Source: Muribaculaceae bacterium (GTDB taxonomy: Bacteria; Bacteroidota; Bacteroidia; Bacteroidales; Muribaculaceae). From it: a DNA stretch of 29,715 nucleotides. The stretch is from positions 1 to 29,715 of the forward strand of contig WGUO01000034.1 in the NCBI GenBank assembly GCA_014867205.1, given 5' to 3'. The translations under genes and the position numbers were made by a program. Positions 15,837 to 23,586 of this stretch are shown here, piece after piece (the stretch's first letter is position 1; each line of letters opens with the position of its first letter). The notes under the pieces are model-generated. The model made no database searches. It was not told the DNA's origin and worked only from the letters and a program-made list of their open reading frames with translations.

Positions 15837-16541
15837 ATGAAAAAGCCGATTTTAGTGGTCTCGACGGGCGCGGGCATAAGCGCCGAGTCGGGAATAAAGA
15901 CATTTCGTGACGCCGACGGCCTCTGGGAGAACTATCCCGTGATGCAGGTGGCGTCGGCCGACGGATTCCGCCGCGATCCGGAACTGATACACCGTTTCTA
16001 TAACGAGCGCCGCCGCCAGCTCATCGAGGCACGGCCGAACGCTGCCCATATGGCGCTCGTAGAGCTCGAGAAAGACTATGACGTCTACATCATCACTCAG
16101 AACGTGGATGACCTGCATGAGCGCGCAGGGTCGGAGCATGTGCTCCATCTGCACGGCGAACTCATGAAGATACGTTCCATCAAGCATCCCGACTACATCG
16201 AGAGCCTCGACATAGACCATCTTGAGACTACACCCGAGACCAGGGGCAAGAACGGCGACCTGATGCGCCCGCACATCGTGTTCTTCCAGGAGCCTGTGCC
16301 CAACATCGAGAAGGCCGTCGAGCTCGTGCAGAAAGCTGATGTGTTCGTGGTGATAGGCACGTCGCTTGTAGTCTACCCCGCTGCCGGCCTGATACAGTGC
16401 GTGCGCCGCGGAGTGCCCATTTACTACATCGACCCGCATCCGGCCAGCACCGCCGGCATATCTGACGTGCATGTCATCAAGGCCACGGCCACCGAGGGCA
16501 TGCGTATTCTCGCCGAGAAACTCGAGGCCGACCGTAAGTGA
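15837..16541 (+). CDS. Sir2-family NAD-dependent protein deacylase
   Basis: 234 residues. Sirtuins remove acyl groups from lysines using NAD. NAD-binding motifs are GAGISAESGIKTFRD (11-25) and TQNVDDLH (87-94). The catalytic base is His106 in HLHGEL, and GTSLVVYPAAGL and YYIDPHP complete the fold. FYNERRR (54-60) contains the Tyr55 and Arg58 pair that marks class III (CobB/SIRT5-like) enzymes, which prefer acidic acyl groups such as succinyl. None of the four cysteines that bind structural zinc in typical sirtuins is present: the only cysteine is in LIQCVRRG. From memory, Bacteroides relatives also lack them, so this may be a Bacteroidetes lineage trait rather than decay. Expected to be cytoplasmic. 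Confidence 0.93.
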   Translation: MKKPILVVSTGAGISAESGIKTFRDADGLWENYPVMQVASADGFRRDPELIHRFYNERRRQLIEARPNAAHMALVELEKDYDVYIITQNVDDLHERAGSEHVLHLHGELMKIRSIKHPDYIESLDIDHLETTPETRGKNGDLMRPHIVFFQEPVPNIEKAVELVQKADVFVVIGTSLVVYPAAGLIQCVRRGVPIYYIDPHPASTAGISDVHVIKATATEGMRILAEKLEADRK

Positions 16542-16598
16542 TCCACAGACCGCATCCGGGTGAAGGATACCTTCTGCCGCACTTTTATGGCCTAAAAT

Positions 16599-16629
16599 TT
16601 CCAAATTCCGAAAAAAAGTCATAACTTTG
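16599..16629 (+). promoter_or_regulatory. pyrH promoter
   Basis: TAACTTTG (16622-16629) is an exact -7 match and TTCC at 16599-16602 sits 19 nt upstream. The start codon follows 20 nt later at 16650. Confidence 0.6.
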
Positions 16630-16649
16630 GAAAAACCAAAGAACCGAAT

Positions 16650-17357
16650 ATGAAATTCAAGAGAATATTGCTCAAACTGTCGGGAGAGTCACTGGCCGGG
16701 GCACAGGGCCACGGCATCGACACAACCCGGCTCAACCAGTATGCCGAGCAGATCAAGGAGATGGTCGACGCCGGCGTGCAGACAGGCATTGTCATAGGGG
16801 GCGGCAACATGTTCCGCGGGCTCTCGGGGGCGTCGAAAGGCTTCGACCGTGTCAAGGGTGACCAGATGGGTATGCTTGCCACAGTCATCAACTCACTGGC
16901 GCTAAGTTCGGCGCTTGAGGCAATCGGACAGCCTGCCAAGGTGCTTACCGCCATCAATATGTTCCCGATCGGCGAGCAATATTCGAAATGGCGGGCAATA
17001 GAGGTCATGAACGCCGGCGGAGTGGCGATCATCTCGTGCGGCACGGGCAACCCCTACTTCACCACCGATACCGGTTCGGCGCTCCGCGCCATCGAGATCG
17101 AGGCCGAGGTGATGCTCAAGGGCACGCGCGTCGACGGCGTCTATACGGCGGACCCCGAGAAGGATCCGACGGCCACACGCTTCGACCAGATCAGCTACGA
17201 CGAGGTTATGGCCCGCGGGCTGAAGGTGATGGACCTCACCGCCACTGCCCTCTGTAAGGAGAACAACATGCCGATCTATGTATTCAATATGGATATCCCC
17301 GGCAATCTGCGCAAGGCATTGGCCGGAGATCCGGTCGGAACGCTCGTGACGGTCTGA
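16650..17357 (+). CDS. pyrH: UMP kinase (uridylate kinase)
   Basis: 235 residues of the amino-acid-kinase fold. It phosphorylates UMP to UDP in pyrimidine nucleotide synthesis and acts as a hexamer. Visible motifs are FKRILLKLSGESL with catalytic Lys, VIGGGNMFRG for phosphate binding, KGDQMGMLATVINSLAL, and GTGNPYFTTDTGSALRA for UMP and ATP binding, then GVYTADPEKDP. It begins the pyrH-frr pair seen in many bacteria, 43 nt before frr, and a glycosyltransferase gene follows in the same direction. Confidence 0.97.
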   Translation: MKFKRILLKLSGESLAGAQGHGIDTTRLNQYAEQIKEMVDAGVQTGIVIGGGNMFRGLSGASKGFDRVKGDQMGMLATVINSLALSSALEAIGQPAKVLTAINMFPIGEQYSKWRAIEVMNAGGVAIISCGTGNPYFTTDTGSALRAIEIEAEVMLKGTRVDGVYTADPEKDPTATRFDQISYDEVMARGLKVMDLTATALCKENNMPIYVFNMDIPGNLRKALAGDPVGTLVTV

Positions 17358-17400
17358 CGGCCATTCCGCCGCTTATATGCAAATAATAAAACACAATGAT

Positions 17401-17958
17401 ATGGAAGTAAAAGAATATCTTCAGAACGCCGAGGACTCGATGCAGCTCGCCGTTGAGTATCTTGACGACACACTGTCGCACATCCGCGCAGGCAAGGCAT
17501 CAGCACGTCTTCTCGACGGCATCCGTGTAGACTATTATGGCTCGCAGGCACCGATCTCAAACGTCGCCAACGTTTCCGTGCCCGACGCCCGCACTATCGC
17601 CATCACCCCCTGGGAGAAGTCAATGTTCAAGGAAATCGAGAAGGCCATCATCAACTCCGAGCTCGGCATCACACCTGAGAACAACGGCGAGGTGATCCGT
17701 CTATGCATACCCCCTCTTACCGAGGACCGCCGCAAGCAGCTTGTCAAGCAGAGCAAGGGAGAGGCCGAGAACGCCAAGGTATCGGTGCGTAACGCGCGTC
17801 GCGAGGCCATCGAGGGGCTGAAGAAGGAAATCAAGAAGGGCCTCAGCGAGGATGCCGAGAAGGACGCCGAGGCGGAGGTGCAGAAAATTCATGATAAGTT
17901 CATGAAGAAGATCGACGCCATCTTCGCCGAGAAAGAGAAGGAGATTCTTACCGTCTGA
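17401..17958 (+). CDS. frr: Ribosome recycling factor
   Basis: 185 residues, the exact usual length. With EF-G it splits the ribosome after termination. The helical domain shows LDDTLSHIRAGKASARLLDGI, and the small domain shows YYGSQAPISNVANVSVPDART. RLCIPPLTEDRRKQLVKQ and SVRNARREAIEGLKK are hallmark segments. An in-frame ATG at 17377 would add eight residues (MQIIKHND), but the ATG at 17401 gives the conserved length and start, so it is preferred. Probably translated from the pyrH transcript. Confidence 0.97.
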   Translation: MEVKEYLQNAEDSMQLAVEYLDDTLSHIRAGKASARLLDGIRVDYYGSQAPISNVANVSVPDARTIAITPWEKSMFKEIEKAIINSELGITPENNGEVIRLCIPPLTEDRRKQLVKQSKGEAENAKVSVRNARREAIEGLKKEIKKGLSEDAEKDAEAEVQKIHDKFMKKIDAIFAEKEKEILTV

Positions 17959-17985
17959 TACGGCCATTCCCGATAGGCATCTCAG

Positions 17986-18966
17986 ATGGTATCGATAATA
18001 ATTCCCGCCTATAATGCCGAGAGATACCTCCCGGCTACGATAGAAAGTGTCATCTCCCAGTCGGAATCCGGCTGGGAGTTGCTGCTTGTCGACGACGGCT
18101 CGACCGACTCTACACCTGCCATATGTGACCGCTACGCGCAGGCCGACAGCCGAATCCACGCCCTGCACAAGCCCAACGGCGGCATGTCGGACGCACGCAA
18201 CTCTGGCCTGGACCGAGCCGGTGGGGACTTCATAGCATTTATCGACGCCGACGATGTAATAGCCCCCACCTTTCTTCGCCTGATGCTTGATGTGGCAAAG
18301 AAAAGCGGCGCAGGCATGGTTGTCGCTCCTTATCAATATTTCACAGGCGCCACTCCAGCTTTTATCTCCGGCACCTGTACTGGACTCCAGTGTGATCCGC
18401 TGTTCTTCAGTGCGGAGGCGGCTGTTGAGACCGCACTCTATCAGAATAATGCAGAGGGAACCCGGTTCCTGATGGACAATTGTGTGTGGGGCAAACTATA
18501 CAGGCGCGAGATGTTCTCCGATATCCGTTTCACTCCTGGAATAGGCTATGAGGACCTCGACATCTTCTACCGGTTGTGGCCGCTTGCGGGTGAGATTGCG
18601 TTTGTGCCGGTGCCCCTGACGGGGTACCGCCAGCATGCGGCCAGCTACATGCACACGTTCAGTCTGCGCCGCGCAGACGCACTTGATGTCACCGACCGGA
18701 TGGTAGAGGCGCTGAGTGGCGCGAGCGCGAGGCTGCAGGCCGCGGCGCGTGTTCGCCGCTTTGCGGCCTATTACAATATCCTGTCGCTTATATATGCAAA
18801 CCGTGCCGACGCACCCGAACTCGAGAAGAGATGCCTTGACGCCATACGCTCACTGCGTGCAGAGGTGCTCCGCAACCGCAATGCCCGTCTTAAAGACCGC
18901 CTCGGGGCGCTTCTGTCATACGCCGGAGCCGGCATGATGAGGCTTATGAGCCGCCTGCGCGGCTGA
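17986..18966 (+). CDS. Family 2 glycosyltransferase
   Basis: A 326-residue GT-A fold enzyme that would transfer a sugar from a nucleotide donor to a glycan or lipid acceptor. The start VSIIIPAYNAERYL, the nucleotide-binding VDDGSTDSTP, NGGMSDARNSGLDRA and the metal-binding FIDADD (near 84-89) are clear. The mid-part CVWGKLYRREMF and GYEDLDIFYRL are typical of bacterial cell-surface glycosyltransferases. The last 100 residues are Arg- and Ala-rich and helical, probably a membrane-associated tail. No other polysaccharide genes are nearby, so acceptor and donor cannot be named. It starts 27 nt after frr and probably shares its transcript. Confidence 0.9.
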   Translation: MVSIIIPAYNAERYLPATIESVISQSESGWELLLVDDGSTDSTPAICDRYAQADSRIHALHKPNGGMSDARNSGLDRAGGDFIAFIDADDVIAPTFLRLMLDVAKKSGAGMVVAPYQYFTGATPAFISGTCTGLQCDPLFFSAEAAVETALYQNNAEGTRFLMDNCVWGKLYRREMFSDIRFTPGIGYEDLDIFYRLWPLAGEIAFVPVPLTGYRQHAASYMHTFSLRRADALDVTDRMVEALSGASARLQAAARVRRFAAYYNILSLIYANRADAPELEKRCLDAIRSLRAEVLRNRNARLKDRLGALLSYAGAGMMRLMSRLRG

Positions 18967-18993
18967 GCCGGGTGTGCCGGCATGAAATTTTTC
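18967..18993 (+). terminator. Weak terminator after the glycosyltransferase gene
   Basis: Stem GCCGG/CCGGC (18967-18971 with 18977-18981), loop GTGTG, then a short T run at 18988-18992. Confidence 0.4.
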
Positions 18994-19049
18994 CTCATCT
19001 TTATGTTGAAAAACATTAATTTTTTTAATCTAATTCAGAAAAAATTACT

Positions 19050-19057
19050 TACTTTTG
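19050..19057 (+). promoter_or_regulatory. Promoter -7 box of the ferredoxin oxidoreductase operon
   Basis: TACTTTTG matches TAnnTTTG exactly, in a very AT-rich stretch. The -33 region is not convincing. The leader would be about 75 nt. Confidence 0.5.
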
Positions 19058-19137
19058 TATCCGAAGACTCTAACCTCTCTCTTCGGGCTCCGCATACCCT
19101 CTGAGAGTAATATTTTAATAACCAAAAAAACACAATA

Positions 19138-19368
19138 ATGGCAAAAGTAAGAGGAGCAATCATTGTCAACATCGAGAGATGCAAAGGCTGCAATCTCTGT
19201 GTGGTGGCATGTCCTACCAACACATTGTCACTTCAGCCCAACGAAGTAAACGACCGAGGCTATCACTACGCCTACATGGCTAATCCGGAGAATTGCACCG
19301 GCTGTGCCTCATGCGCGTGGGTTTGTCCTGACGCCTGCATCGAGGTTTACCGCAAGGTCGAAAAGTAA
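19138..19368 (+). CDS. 2-oxoacid:ferredoxin oxidoreductase, delta (ferredoxin) subunit
   Basis: 76 residues carrying two [4Fe-4S] clusters. The binding motifs are C15-x2-C18-x2-C21-x3-C25-P and C53-x2-C56-x2-C59-x3-C63-P; an additional Cys67 is present. It passes electrons from the TPP-containing beta subunit to external ferredoxin. It is first in the order delta-alpha-beta-gamma, 50 nt before the alpha gene. The length and the fused double motif are typical of KorD/VorD proteins of anaerobes. Confidence 0.93.
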   Translation: MAKVRGAIIVNIERCKGCNLCVVACPTNTLSLQPNEVNDRGYHYAYMANPENCTGCASCAWVCPDACIEVYRKVEK

Positions 19369-19418
19369 CCAGAAACTATTCTCTAACCAGTCTAATCAGA
19401 TCAGAAACACAACATCGT

Positions 19419-20504
19419 ATGAAAGAAGAGATAAGACTCATGAAGGGTAACGAGGCCATCGCACATGCCGCCATCAGGTATGGTTGCGACGGATACTTCG
19501 GATATCCCATCACCCCTCAGTCAGAAGTGCTTGAGACTCTCGAGGAACTCATGCCGTGGGAGACCACAGGCATGGTAGTGCTTCAGGCCGAATCAGAGGT
19601 GGCCGCCATTAACATGGTCTATGGCGGTGCCGCAACCGGCAAGGCCGTGATGACCTCATCGTCGTCGCCGGGCATCAGCCTCAAGCAGGAGGGAATATCC
19701 TATATAGCCGCAGCCTCGCTGCCGGCGCTCATCCTCAACGTGATGCGCGGCGGTCCGGGTCTGGGCACAATCCAGCCCTCGCAGGCCGACTATTTCCAGG
19801 CCACCAAGGGGGGCGGACACGGTGACTATCACCTTATCGTGCTCGCACCCTCGACAGTCCAGGAGATGGTCGATTTTGTGGGCCTCGGCTTTGACCTGGC
19901 CTTCAAATACACGAATCCCTGCATGATTCTCGCCGACGGTATCGTAGGCCAGATGATGGAGAAGGTCGTTCTGCCCGAGCAGCGTCCGCGGCGCACTGAG
20001 GAGGAGATCCGCAAGCAGTGCCCCTGGGCTGCCGACGGCCGCAAGGATGGCCGCAAGCGCAACGTCATCACCTCGCTCGAACTTGAGTCGGCCAAGATGG
20101 AGGTCATCAACCACCAGCTCCAGGCCCGCTACCGCGAGATCGAGAAGAACGAGACCCGCTGGGAGGAAATCGGCGTCGAGGATGCTGACTACCTCATCGT
20201 GGCTTTCGGCACAATAGCACGTATCTCCGACAAGGCCCGCGAACTCGCCGAGGAAGAGGGCATAAAGGTCGGAATCATTCGCCCCATAACTCTGTGGCCC
20301 TTCCCCACCGAGGCCGTACGCAAGGCCGCCGAGGGTAAGAAGGGTATCCTCGTGGTCGAGCTCAACGCCGGCCAGATGATCGAGGATGTCCGCCTCGCTG
20401 TCCATGACGCGCTGCCCGTAGAGCACTTCGGCCGTCTCGGCGGCATTATCCCCAGCCCCGAGGAAGTTGTAAACGCCCTCAAGGAGAAAATCATTAACAA
20501 ATAA
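19419..20504 (+). CDS. vorB: 2-oxoacid:ferredoxin oxidoreductase, alpha subunit (VorB type)
   Basis: 361 residues. With the other three subunits it oxidatively decarboxylates a 2-oxoacid to its acyl-CoA and reduces ferredoxin. The N-terminal domain has LMKGNEAIAHAAIRYGCDGYFGYPITPQSE-type features, with the conserved GYPITPQSE and LQAESEVAAINMVYGGAATG. The C-terminal transketolase-like domain contains YLIVAFGTIARISDKA and GIIRPITLWPFP. Whether the substrate is 2-oxoisovalerate (Vor) or 2-oxoglutarate (Kor) cannot be decided from sequence; annotation of close relatives uses VorB. Expected to be cytoplasmic. It would supply acyl-CoAs or succinyl-CoA and reduced ferredoxin to anaerobic metabolism. 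Confidence 0.9.
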   Translation: MKEEIRLMKGNEAIAHAAIRYGCDGYFGYPITPQSEVLETLEELMPWETTGMVVLQAESEVAAINMVYGGAATGKAVMTSSSSPGISLKQEGISYIAAASLPALILNVMRGGPGLGTIQPSQADYFQATKGGGHGDYHLIVLAPSTVQEMVDFVGLGFDLAFKYTNPCMILADGIVGQMMEKVVLPEQRPRRTEEEIRKQCPWAADGRKDGRKRNVITSLELESAKMEVINHQLQARYREIEKNETRWEEIGVEDADYLIVAFGTIARISDKARELAEEEGIKVGIIRPITLWPFPTEAVRKAAEGKKGILVVELNAGQMIEDVRLAVHDALPVEHFGRLGGIIPSPEEVVNALKEKIINK

Positions 20505-20520
20505 TCACGCTCCACAAGTT

Positions 20521-21282
20521 ATGAATATCGAAGAAATAATCAGAGAGGAAAACAAGGTTTACTGCAAGCCTGAACTTCTGGAAGAGGTCCACATGCACTA
20601 TTGCCCGGGATGCTCGCACGGCGTGATTCACAAGCTCGTGGCCGAGATTATCGCCGAGATGGGACTTACTGACCGCACGATCGGTGTCTCGCCCGTAGGC
20701 TGCGCCGTATTCGCTTACAACTATATTGATGTAGACTGGATCGAGGCCGCTCACGGCCGTGCTCCGGCAGTCGCTACAGCCGCCTCGCGCCTCTGGCCCG
20801 AGAATGTGGTGTTCACATATCAGGGCGACGGCGACATGTCGGCAATCGGTACCGCAGAGTCTATACATGCCGCCAACCGTGGCGAGAACATCGTTATGAT
20901 TTTCGTAAACAACGCCATCTACGGCATGACCGGTGGCCAGATGGCCCCCACGACCCTTCTTGGCCAGAAGACCGCCACTACCCCCTACGGCCGTCGCGTT
21001 GACCTCAACGGTCATCCGCTCGAGATCACCAACCTGATGGCTATCCTCGACGGCACTTGCTATGTAACCCGTCAGGCCGTTCACACCCCCGCGGCGGTCC
21101 GCAAGACCAAAGCCGCGCTCAAGAAGGCTTTCGAGAACGCAATCGCCAAGAGGGGCACATCGGTTGTAGAGGTTGTGGCCACCTGCAACAGCGGCTGGAA
21201 ACTCACACCCGAGCAGGCCAACAAGTGGATGGAAGAGAACATGTTCCCCAAGTATCCCCTCGGAGACCTTAAAAACATTTAA
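20521..21282 (+). CDS. 2-oxoacid:ferredoxin oxidoreductase, beta subunit (TPP binding)
   Basis: 253 residues. This subunit binds thiamine diphosphate: the motif starts G102-D103-G104-D105 and ends with N130-N131. Conserved cysteines lie in YCPGCSHGV (Cys28, Cys31) and GVSPVGCAVF (Cys61), as expected for the cluster found in this subunit. NNAIYGMTGGQMAPTT is the hallmark substrate-side segment. It lies 16 nt after the alpha gene and 12 nt before the gamma gene, so it is co-translated in one operon. KorB and VorA are the usual names depending on substrate. Confidence 0.93.
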   Translation: MNIEEIIREENKVYCKPELLEEVHMHYCPGCSHGVIHKLVAEIIAEMGLTDRTIGVSPVGCAVFAYNYIDVDWIEAAHGRAPAVATAASRLWPENVVFTYQGDGDMSAIGTAESIHAANRGENIVMIFVNNAIYGMTGGQMAPTTLLGQKTATTPYGRRVDLNGHPLEITNLMAILDGTCYVTRQAVHTPAAVRKTKAALKKAFENAIAKRGTSVVEVVATCNSGWKLTPEQANKWMEENMFPKYPLGDLKNI

Positions 21283-21294
21283 TCGCTAATCATC

Positions 21295-21831
21295 ATGAAA
21301 GAAGAAATCATTATAGCCGGTTTCGGCGGTCAGGGTGTCCTCTCCATGGGCAAGATACTCGCCTATTCAGGTCTTATGGATGACAAGGAGGTAACCTGGA
21401 TGCCCTCTTACGGCCCCGAGCAGCGCGGTGGCACAGCCAATGTGACCGTTATTCTCTCAGACCAGAAGATTTCGTCGCCCGTGCTCGACAAGTACGATAT
21501 AGTAGTCGCTCTCAACCAGCAGAGTCTCGACAAGTTCTCGCCCAAGGTTAAGCCCGGCGGGGTGCTTATCTACGACACCAACGGTATCCACAACCGCCCG
21601 ACGCGCGACGATATCCGCATCTACCCCATCGACGCGATGGAGGCTACTCTTGAGATCGGTAACTCCAAGGCATACAACATGGTGGTGATGGGCGCACTGC
21701 TCAAGGCCATGAGCTACAAACTCCCCATGGAGAACGTCATCAAGGGTCTGAAGAAGTCTCTGCCCGAGCGTCACCACAAGCTCATACCCCTCAACGAGAA
21801 GGCAATCGAGAAGGGTGCCTCGCTGCTGTGA
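21295..21831 (+). CDS. 2-oxoacid:ferredoxin oxidoreductase, gamma subunit
   Basis: 178 residues, the usual length of the gamma subunit. The glycine-rich start IIIAGFGGQGVLSMGKILAY is the family hallmark, followed by MPSYGPEQRGGTANVTVI and VVALNQQSLDKF. The gamma subunit helps bind coenzyme A in this enzyme family. It completes the operon. Transcription ends at the long hairpin downstream. Confidence 0.93.
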   Translation: MKEEIIIAGFGGQGVLSMGKILAYSGLMDDKEVTWMPSYGPEQRGGTANVTVILSDQKISSPVLDKYDIVVALNQQSLDKFSPKVKPGGVLIYDTNGIHNRPTRDDIRIYPIDAMEATLEIGNSKAYNMVVMGALLKAMSYKLPMENVIKGLKKSLPERHHKLIPLNEKAIEKGASLL

Positions 21832-22024
21832 GAGGTGTTAGGCATTGAGAGGCTTTGAGATTTCAGGCTTTAGGCCTGATTGAAATAGAAAGTAAAATAA
21901 GGGCTGCACGATCAGTTTCGTGCAGCCCTTATTTTACTTTCTATTTTTTTGATTGCTTCTTTCAGATGCCAGCCCTAAAGCCTTGAAATCTCAGGCCTAA
22001 CACCTAAAATCTAACGGCCTAAAA
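21832..22024. repeat. Heptad-armed inverted intergenic element C
   Basis: Fills the gap between the gamma-subunit stop and the OmpA-lipoprotein stop. Left arm about 21835-21878 (TTAGGCATTGAG, GATTTCAGGC, TTTAGGCCTG) is roughly periodic. The centre is the 29-bp hairpin. Right arm about 21970-22022 has CCTAA-type units at 21996, 22003, 22010 and 22018. The arms are imperfect inverted repeats of each other (GAGATTTCAGGCTTTAG against the complement of CTAAAGCCTTGAAATCTC). Confidence 0.65.
21883..21950. terminator. Bidirectional terminator with a perfect 29-bp stem
   Basis: 21883-21911 is perfectly complementary to 21918-21946 with a 6-nt loop. The inner half is GC-rich (AAGGGCTGCACGA), the outer half is A-rich on one side and T-rich on the other, and the plus strand continues in T. 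It lies between convergent genes and can serve both. Confidence 0.9.
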
Positions 22025-22729
22025 TCACTTCAGTGTTCCGGCCTCTGCCTGGCGGATCATCTCCTCGTTTGCAGTGATGTAGATCTCGACGCGACGGTTC
22101 TGTGCGCGGCCTGCGGCTGTCTCGTTAGATGCAACATAGTCGGCCATAGGAACACCCTTGGCGGTCATACGTGTCGGAGAGACGCCCTGGTTGGCGAGGA
22201 AGCTCATGACCGAGGTTGCGCGCTCGTTGGAGAGCTTGTCGTTGACGGCGAAAGAACCGGTGTTGTCGGTGTAGCCGAGGATCTGAACATTGGTGTTGGC
22301 GTTCTCCTTGAGGTTAGACGCGAAACGTGCCAGATTGGCCTTTGCCTGCTCGTTGATAGTGTACTTGTTGGTGGGGAAGAGGATACCGCCCTCGAAAGTC
22401 ACTCGGATAGCCTTGAGTCCGGTGGTTGTGTCTGTGGTCTCCTCTACCTTCGCGTTCTGTGCGAGCTGCTCCTCGAGCTGCTTCTTCTGCTTGTCCATGT
22501 GGTTGCCGATGAGGGCACCTACGCCAGCGCCAACTGCAGCACCAACGCCTGCGCCGATACCAGCACCCTTGCCGCCGCCGATCAGCGCGCCTACGCCTGC
22601 GCCCACGCCTGCGCCGCTACCGCCGCCGATCAGGGCACCCTTGCCTGTGTTACTCATGTTGCACGATACTGTGCCGAAAAGCATTGCTCCGCATGTCAGA
22701 GCCACCATGAATGATTTCAGAATCTTCAT
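22025..22729 (-). CDS. OmpA-family lipoprotein with glycine zipper
   Basis: 234 residues, resembling YiaD/OmpA-type envelope lipoproteins. The signal peptide ends in FGTVS-C23, a lipobox. Residues about 28-76 are a glycine-zipper region with repeated GxGAGxG units ending in GVGALIGNHMDKQ, likely helix packing in a membrane. A short charged helix (KQKKQLEEQLAQ) follows. The OmpA C-terminal domain spans about 110-222: TFEGGILFPTNKYTIN, then VQILGYTDNTGS, then LSNERATSVMSFL and NRRVEIYI, the peptidoglycan-binding pattern. It probably links the outer membrane to the cell wall. The DUF4294 gene lies upstream in the same direction (70 nt), so an operon is possible. I see no consensus promoter in that gap. 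Confidence 0.92.
   Translation of the reverse strand: MKILKSFMVALTCGAMLFGTVSCNMSNTGKGALIGGGSGAGVGAGVGALIGGGKGAGIGAGVGAAVGAGVGALIGNHMDKQKKQLEEQLAQNAKVEETTDTTTGLKAIRVTFEGGILFPTNKYTINEQAKANLARFASNLKENANTNVQILGYTDNTGSFAVNDKLSNERATSVMSFLANQGVSPTRMTAKGVPMADYVASNETAAGRAQNRRVEIYITANEEMIRQAEAGTLK
22500..22645. repeat. Coding repeats of the glycine zipper
   Basis: Short imperfect direct repeats of the type GCGCCGATACCAGCACC and GCCGCCGATCAGCGCGCC encode the alternating GAGVGALIGGG units of the OmpA-family lipoprotein. Slippage here would change the zipper length. Confidence 0.6.
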
Positions 22730-22799
22730 CTTTCCTTTTGTTTTATTGGTTAATAATTAGTATTTCAGTTATCTCAGTATTTGTCTTCTATTAACCCGG

Positions 22800-23417
22800 T
22801 CAGAGGGCGCCTTGTTCAACCAGCGTGGCGATGCGGTCGATTATCGCGTCATCGCGGTTTTTCTTCGGATTGAATCCCGACTTCATGTTCAGCCCGAAGA
22901 AGCGGCCGAAAGTCTGCCAGAACCCGGCCCGGAAACTGCCTAAGAACGCCTTCACGATATTGAACGACGTCTGGTCGGTCTCGCGGTTGATCAGCTTGAG
23001 CATTACCTTGCCCTGACCCTTTGTCATGCGTTTCACCACCGGCTTGTATTGATTGAATATGTCCTTTTCGAGCGTTTTGAGGTGTCTCTCTCGCGTTTTC
23101 TTGTCGGGAATGGTCTGGATATACTCATACGTCTCGCAAAGCGTGGAGAACGCAAGTTTTGCGTACGGAAGGGTTTTCTTCACGTCGCGTACGGTGCGCC
23201 AGTAGAAATCCTCCTCCTTTTTGTTCTTGAACCTCATCGGCGGATACACCGTGATGTTCCGGATGTAGGTCATGCGGCATGTGTCGCCATACTCGTCGAC
23301 GAAGCGGGTATAGCCCTCATATGCCTTGACCTTCAGCTCGACATTGTCGCCGTAGTCCTGAGCCGACGCCGTCAGGGCCGACAGGACCGCGAACATTACC
23401 CCAATCCATATCCTCAT
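22800..23417 (-). CDS. DUF4294-domain exported protein
   Basis: 205 residues with a signal peptide (MRIWIGVMFAVLSALTASA, cleavage probably before QD). The mature part matches the DUF4294 family of Bacteroidetes: YIRNITVYPPMRFKNKKEEDFYWRTVRDVKKTLPYAKL-type features, of which KNKKEEDFYWR and LPYAKLA are the clearest. KRMTKGQGKVMLKLINRETDQT and a basic C terminus follow. No enzymatic motif is known for the family. It is probably periplasmic, upstream of and co-directional with the OmpA-family lipoprotein. Its start codon lies only a few bases from heptad element D. Confidence 0.85.
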   Translation of the reverse strand: MRIWIGVMFAVLSALTASAQDYGDNVELKVKAYEGYTRFVDEYGDTCRMTYIRNITVYPPMRFKNKKEEDFYWRTVRDVKKTLPYAKLAFSTLCETYEYIQTIPDKKTRERHLKTLEKDIFNQYKPVVKRMTKGQGKVMLKLINRETDQTSFNIVKAFLGSFRAGFWQTFGRFFGLNMKSGFNPKKNRDDAIIDRIATLVEQGAL

Positions 23418-23424
23418 GTATGTA

Positions 23425-23586
23425 GTTTAGTGTTTAATGTTTGATGTTTAATGGTTAGGTGTTAGGCTTTAGGTGTTACGCGGTAGTGGTGGAGTTTAGG
23501 GTGTAGAGTGCCGGGTTGGCCTTTGGCCCCCGGGTACCTGTCTCCCCTCTTCACCTGACATCTCTTAACCTAAATCACCTAAATCG
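23425..23586. repeat. Heptad-armed inverted intergenic element D
   Basis: Left arm 23425-23480 is the clearest array, with eight units in strict 7-nt phase: GTTTAGT, GTTTAAT, GTTTGAT, GTTTAAT, then GGTTAGG, TGTTAGG, CTTTAGG, TGTTACG. The centre is about 70 nt, including a GGCCTTTGGCC palindrome. Right arm 23552-23586 has CACCTGA, CATCTCT, TAACCTA, AATCACC and TAAATCG and runs over the stop codon of the WbqC-family gene (23579-23581). Confidence 0.75.

Noticed and set aside
23425..23586. CRISPR array
   Set aside because: Units are 7 nt and contiguous, with no 25-35 nt repeats alternating with unique spacers.
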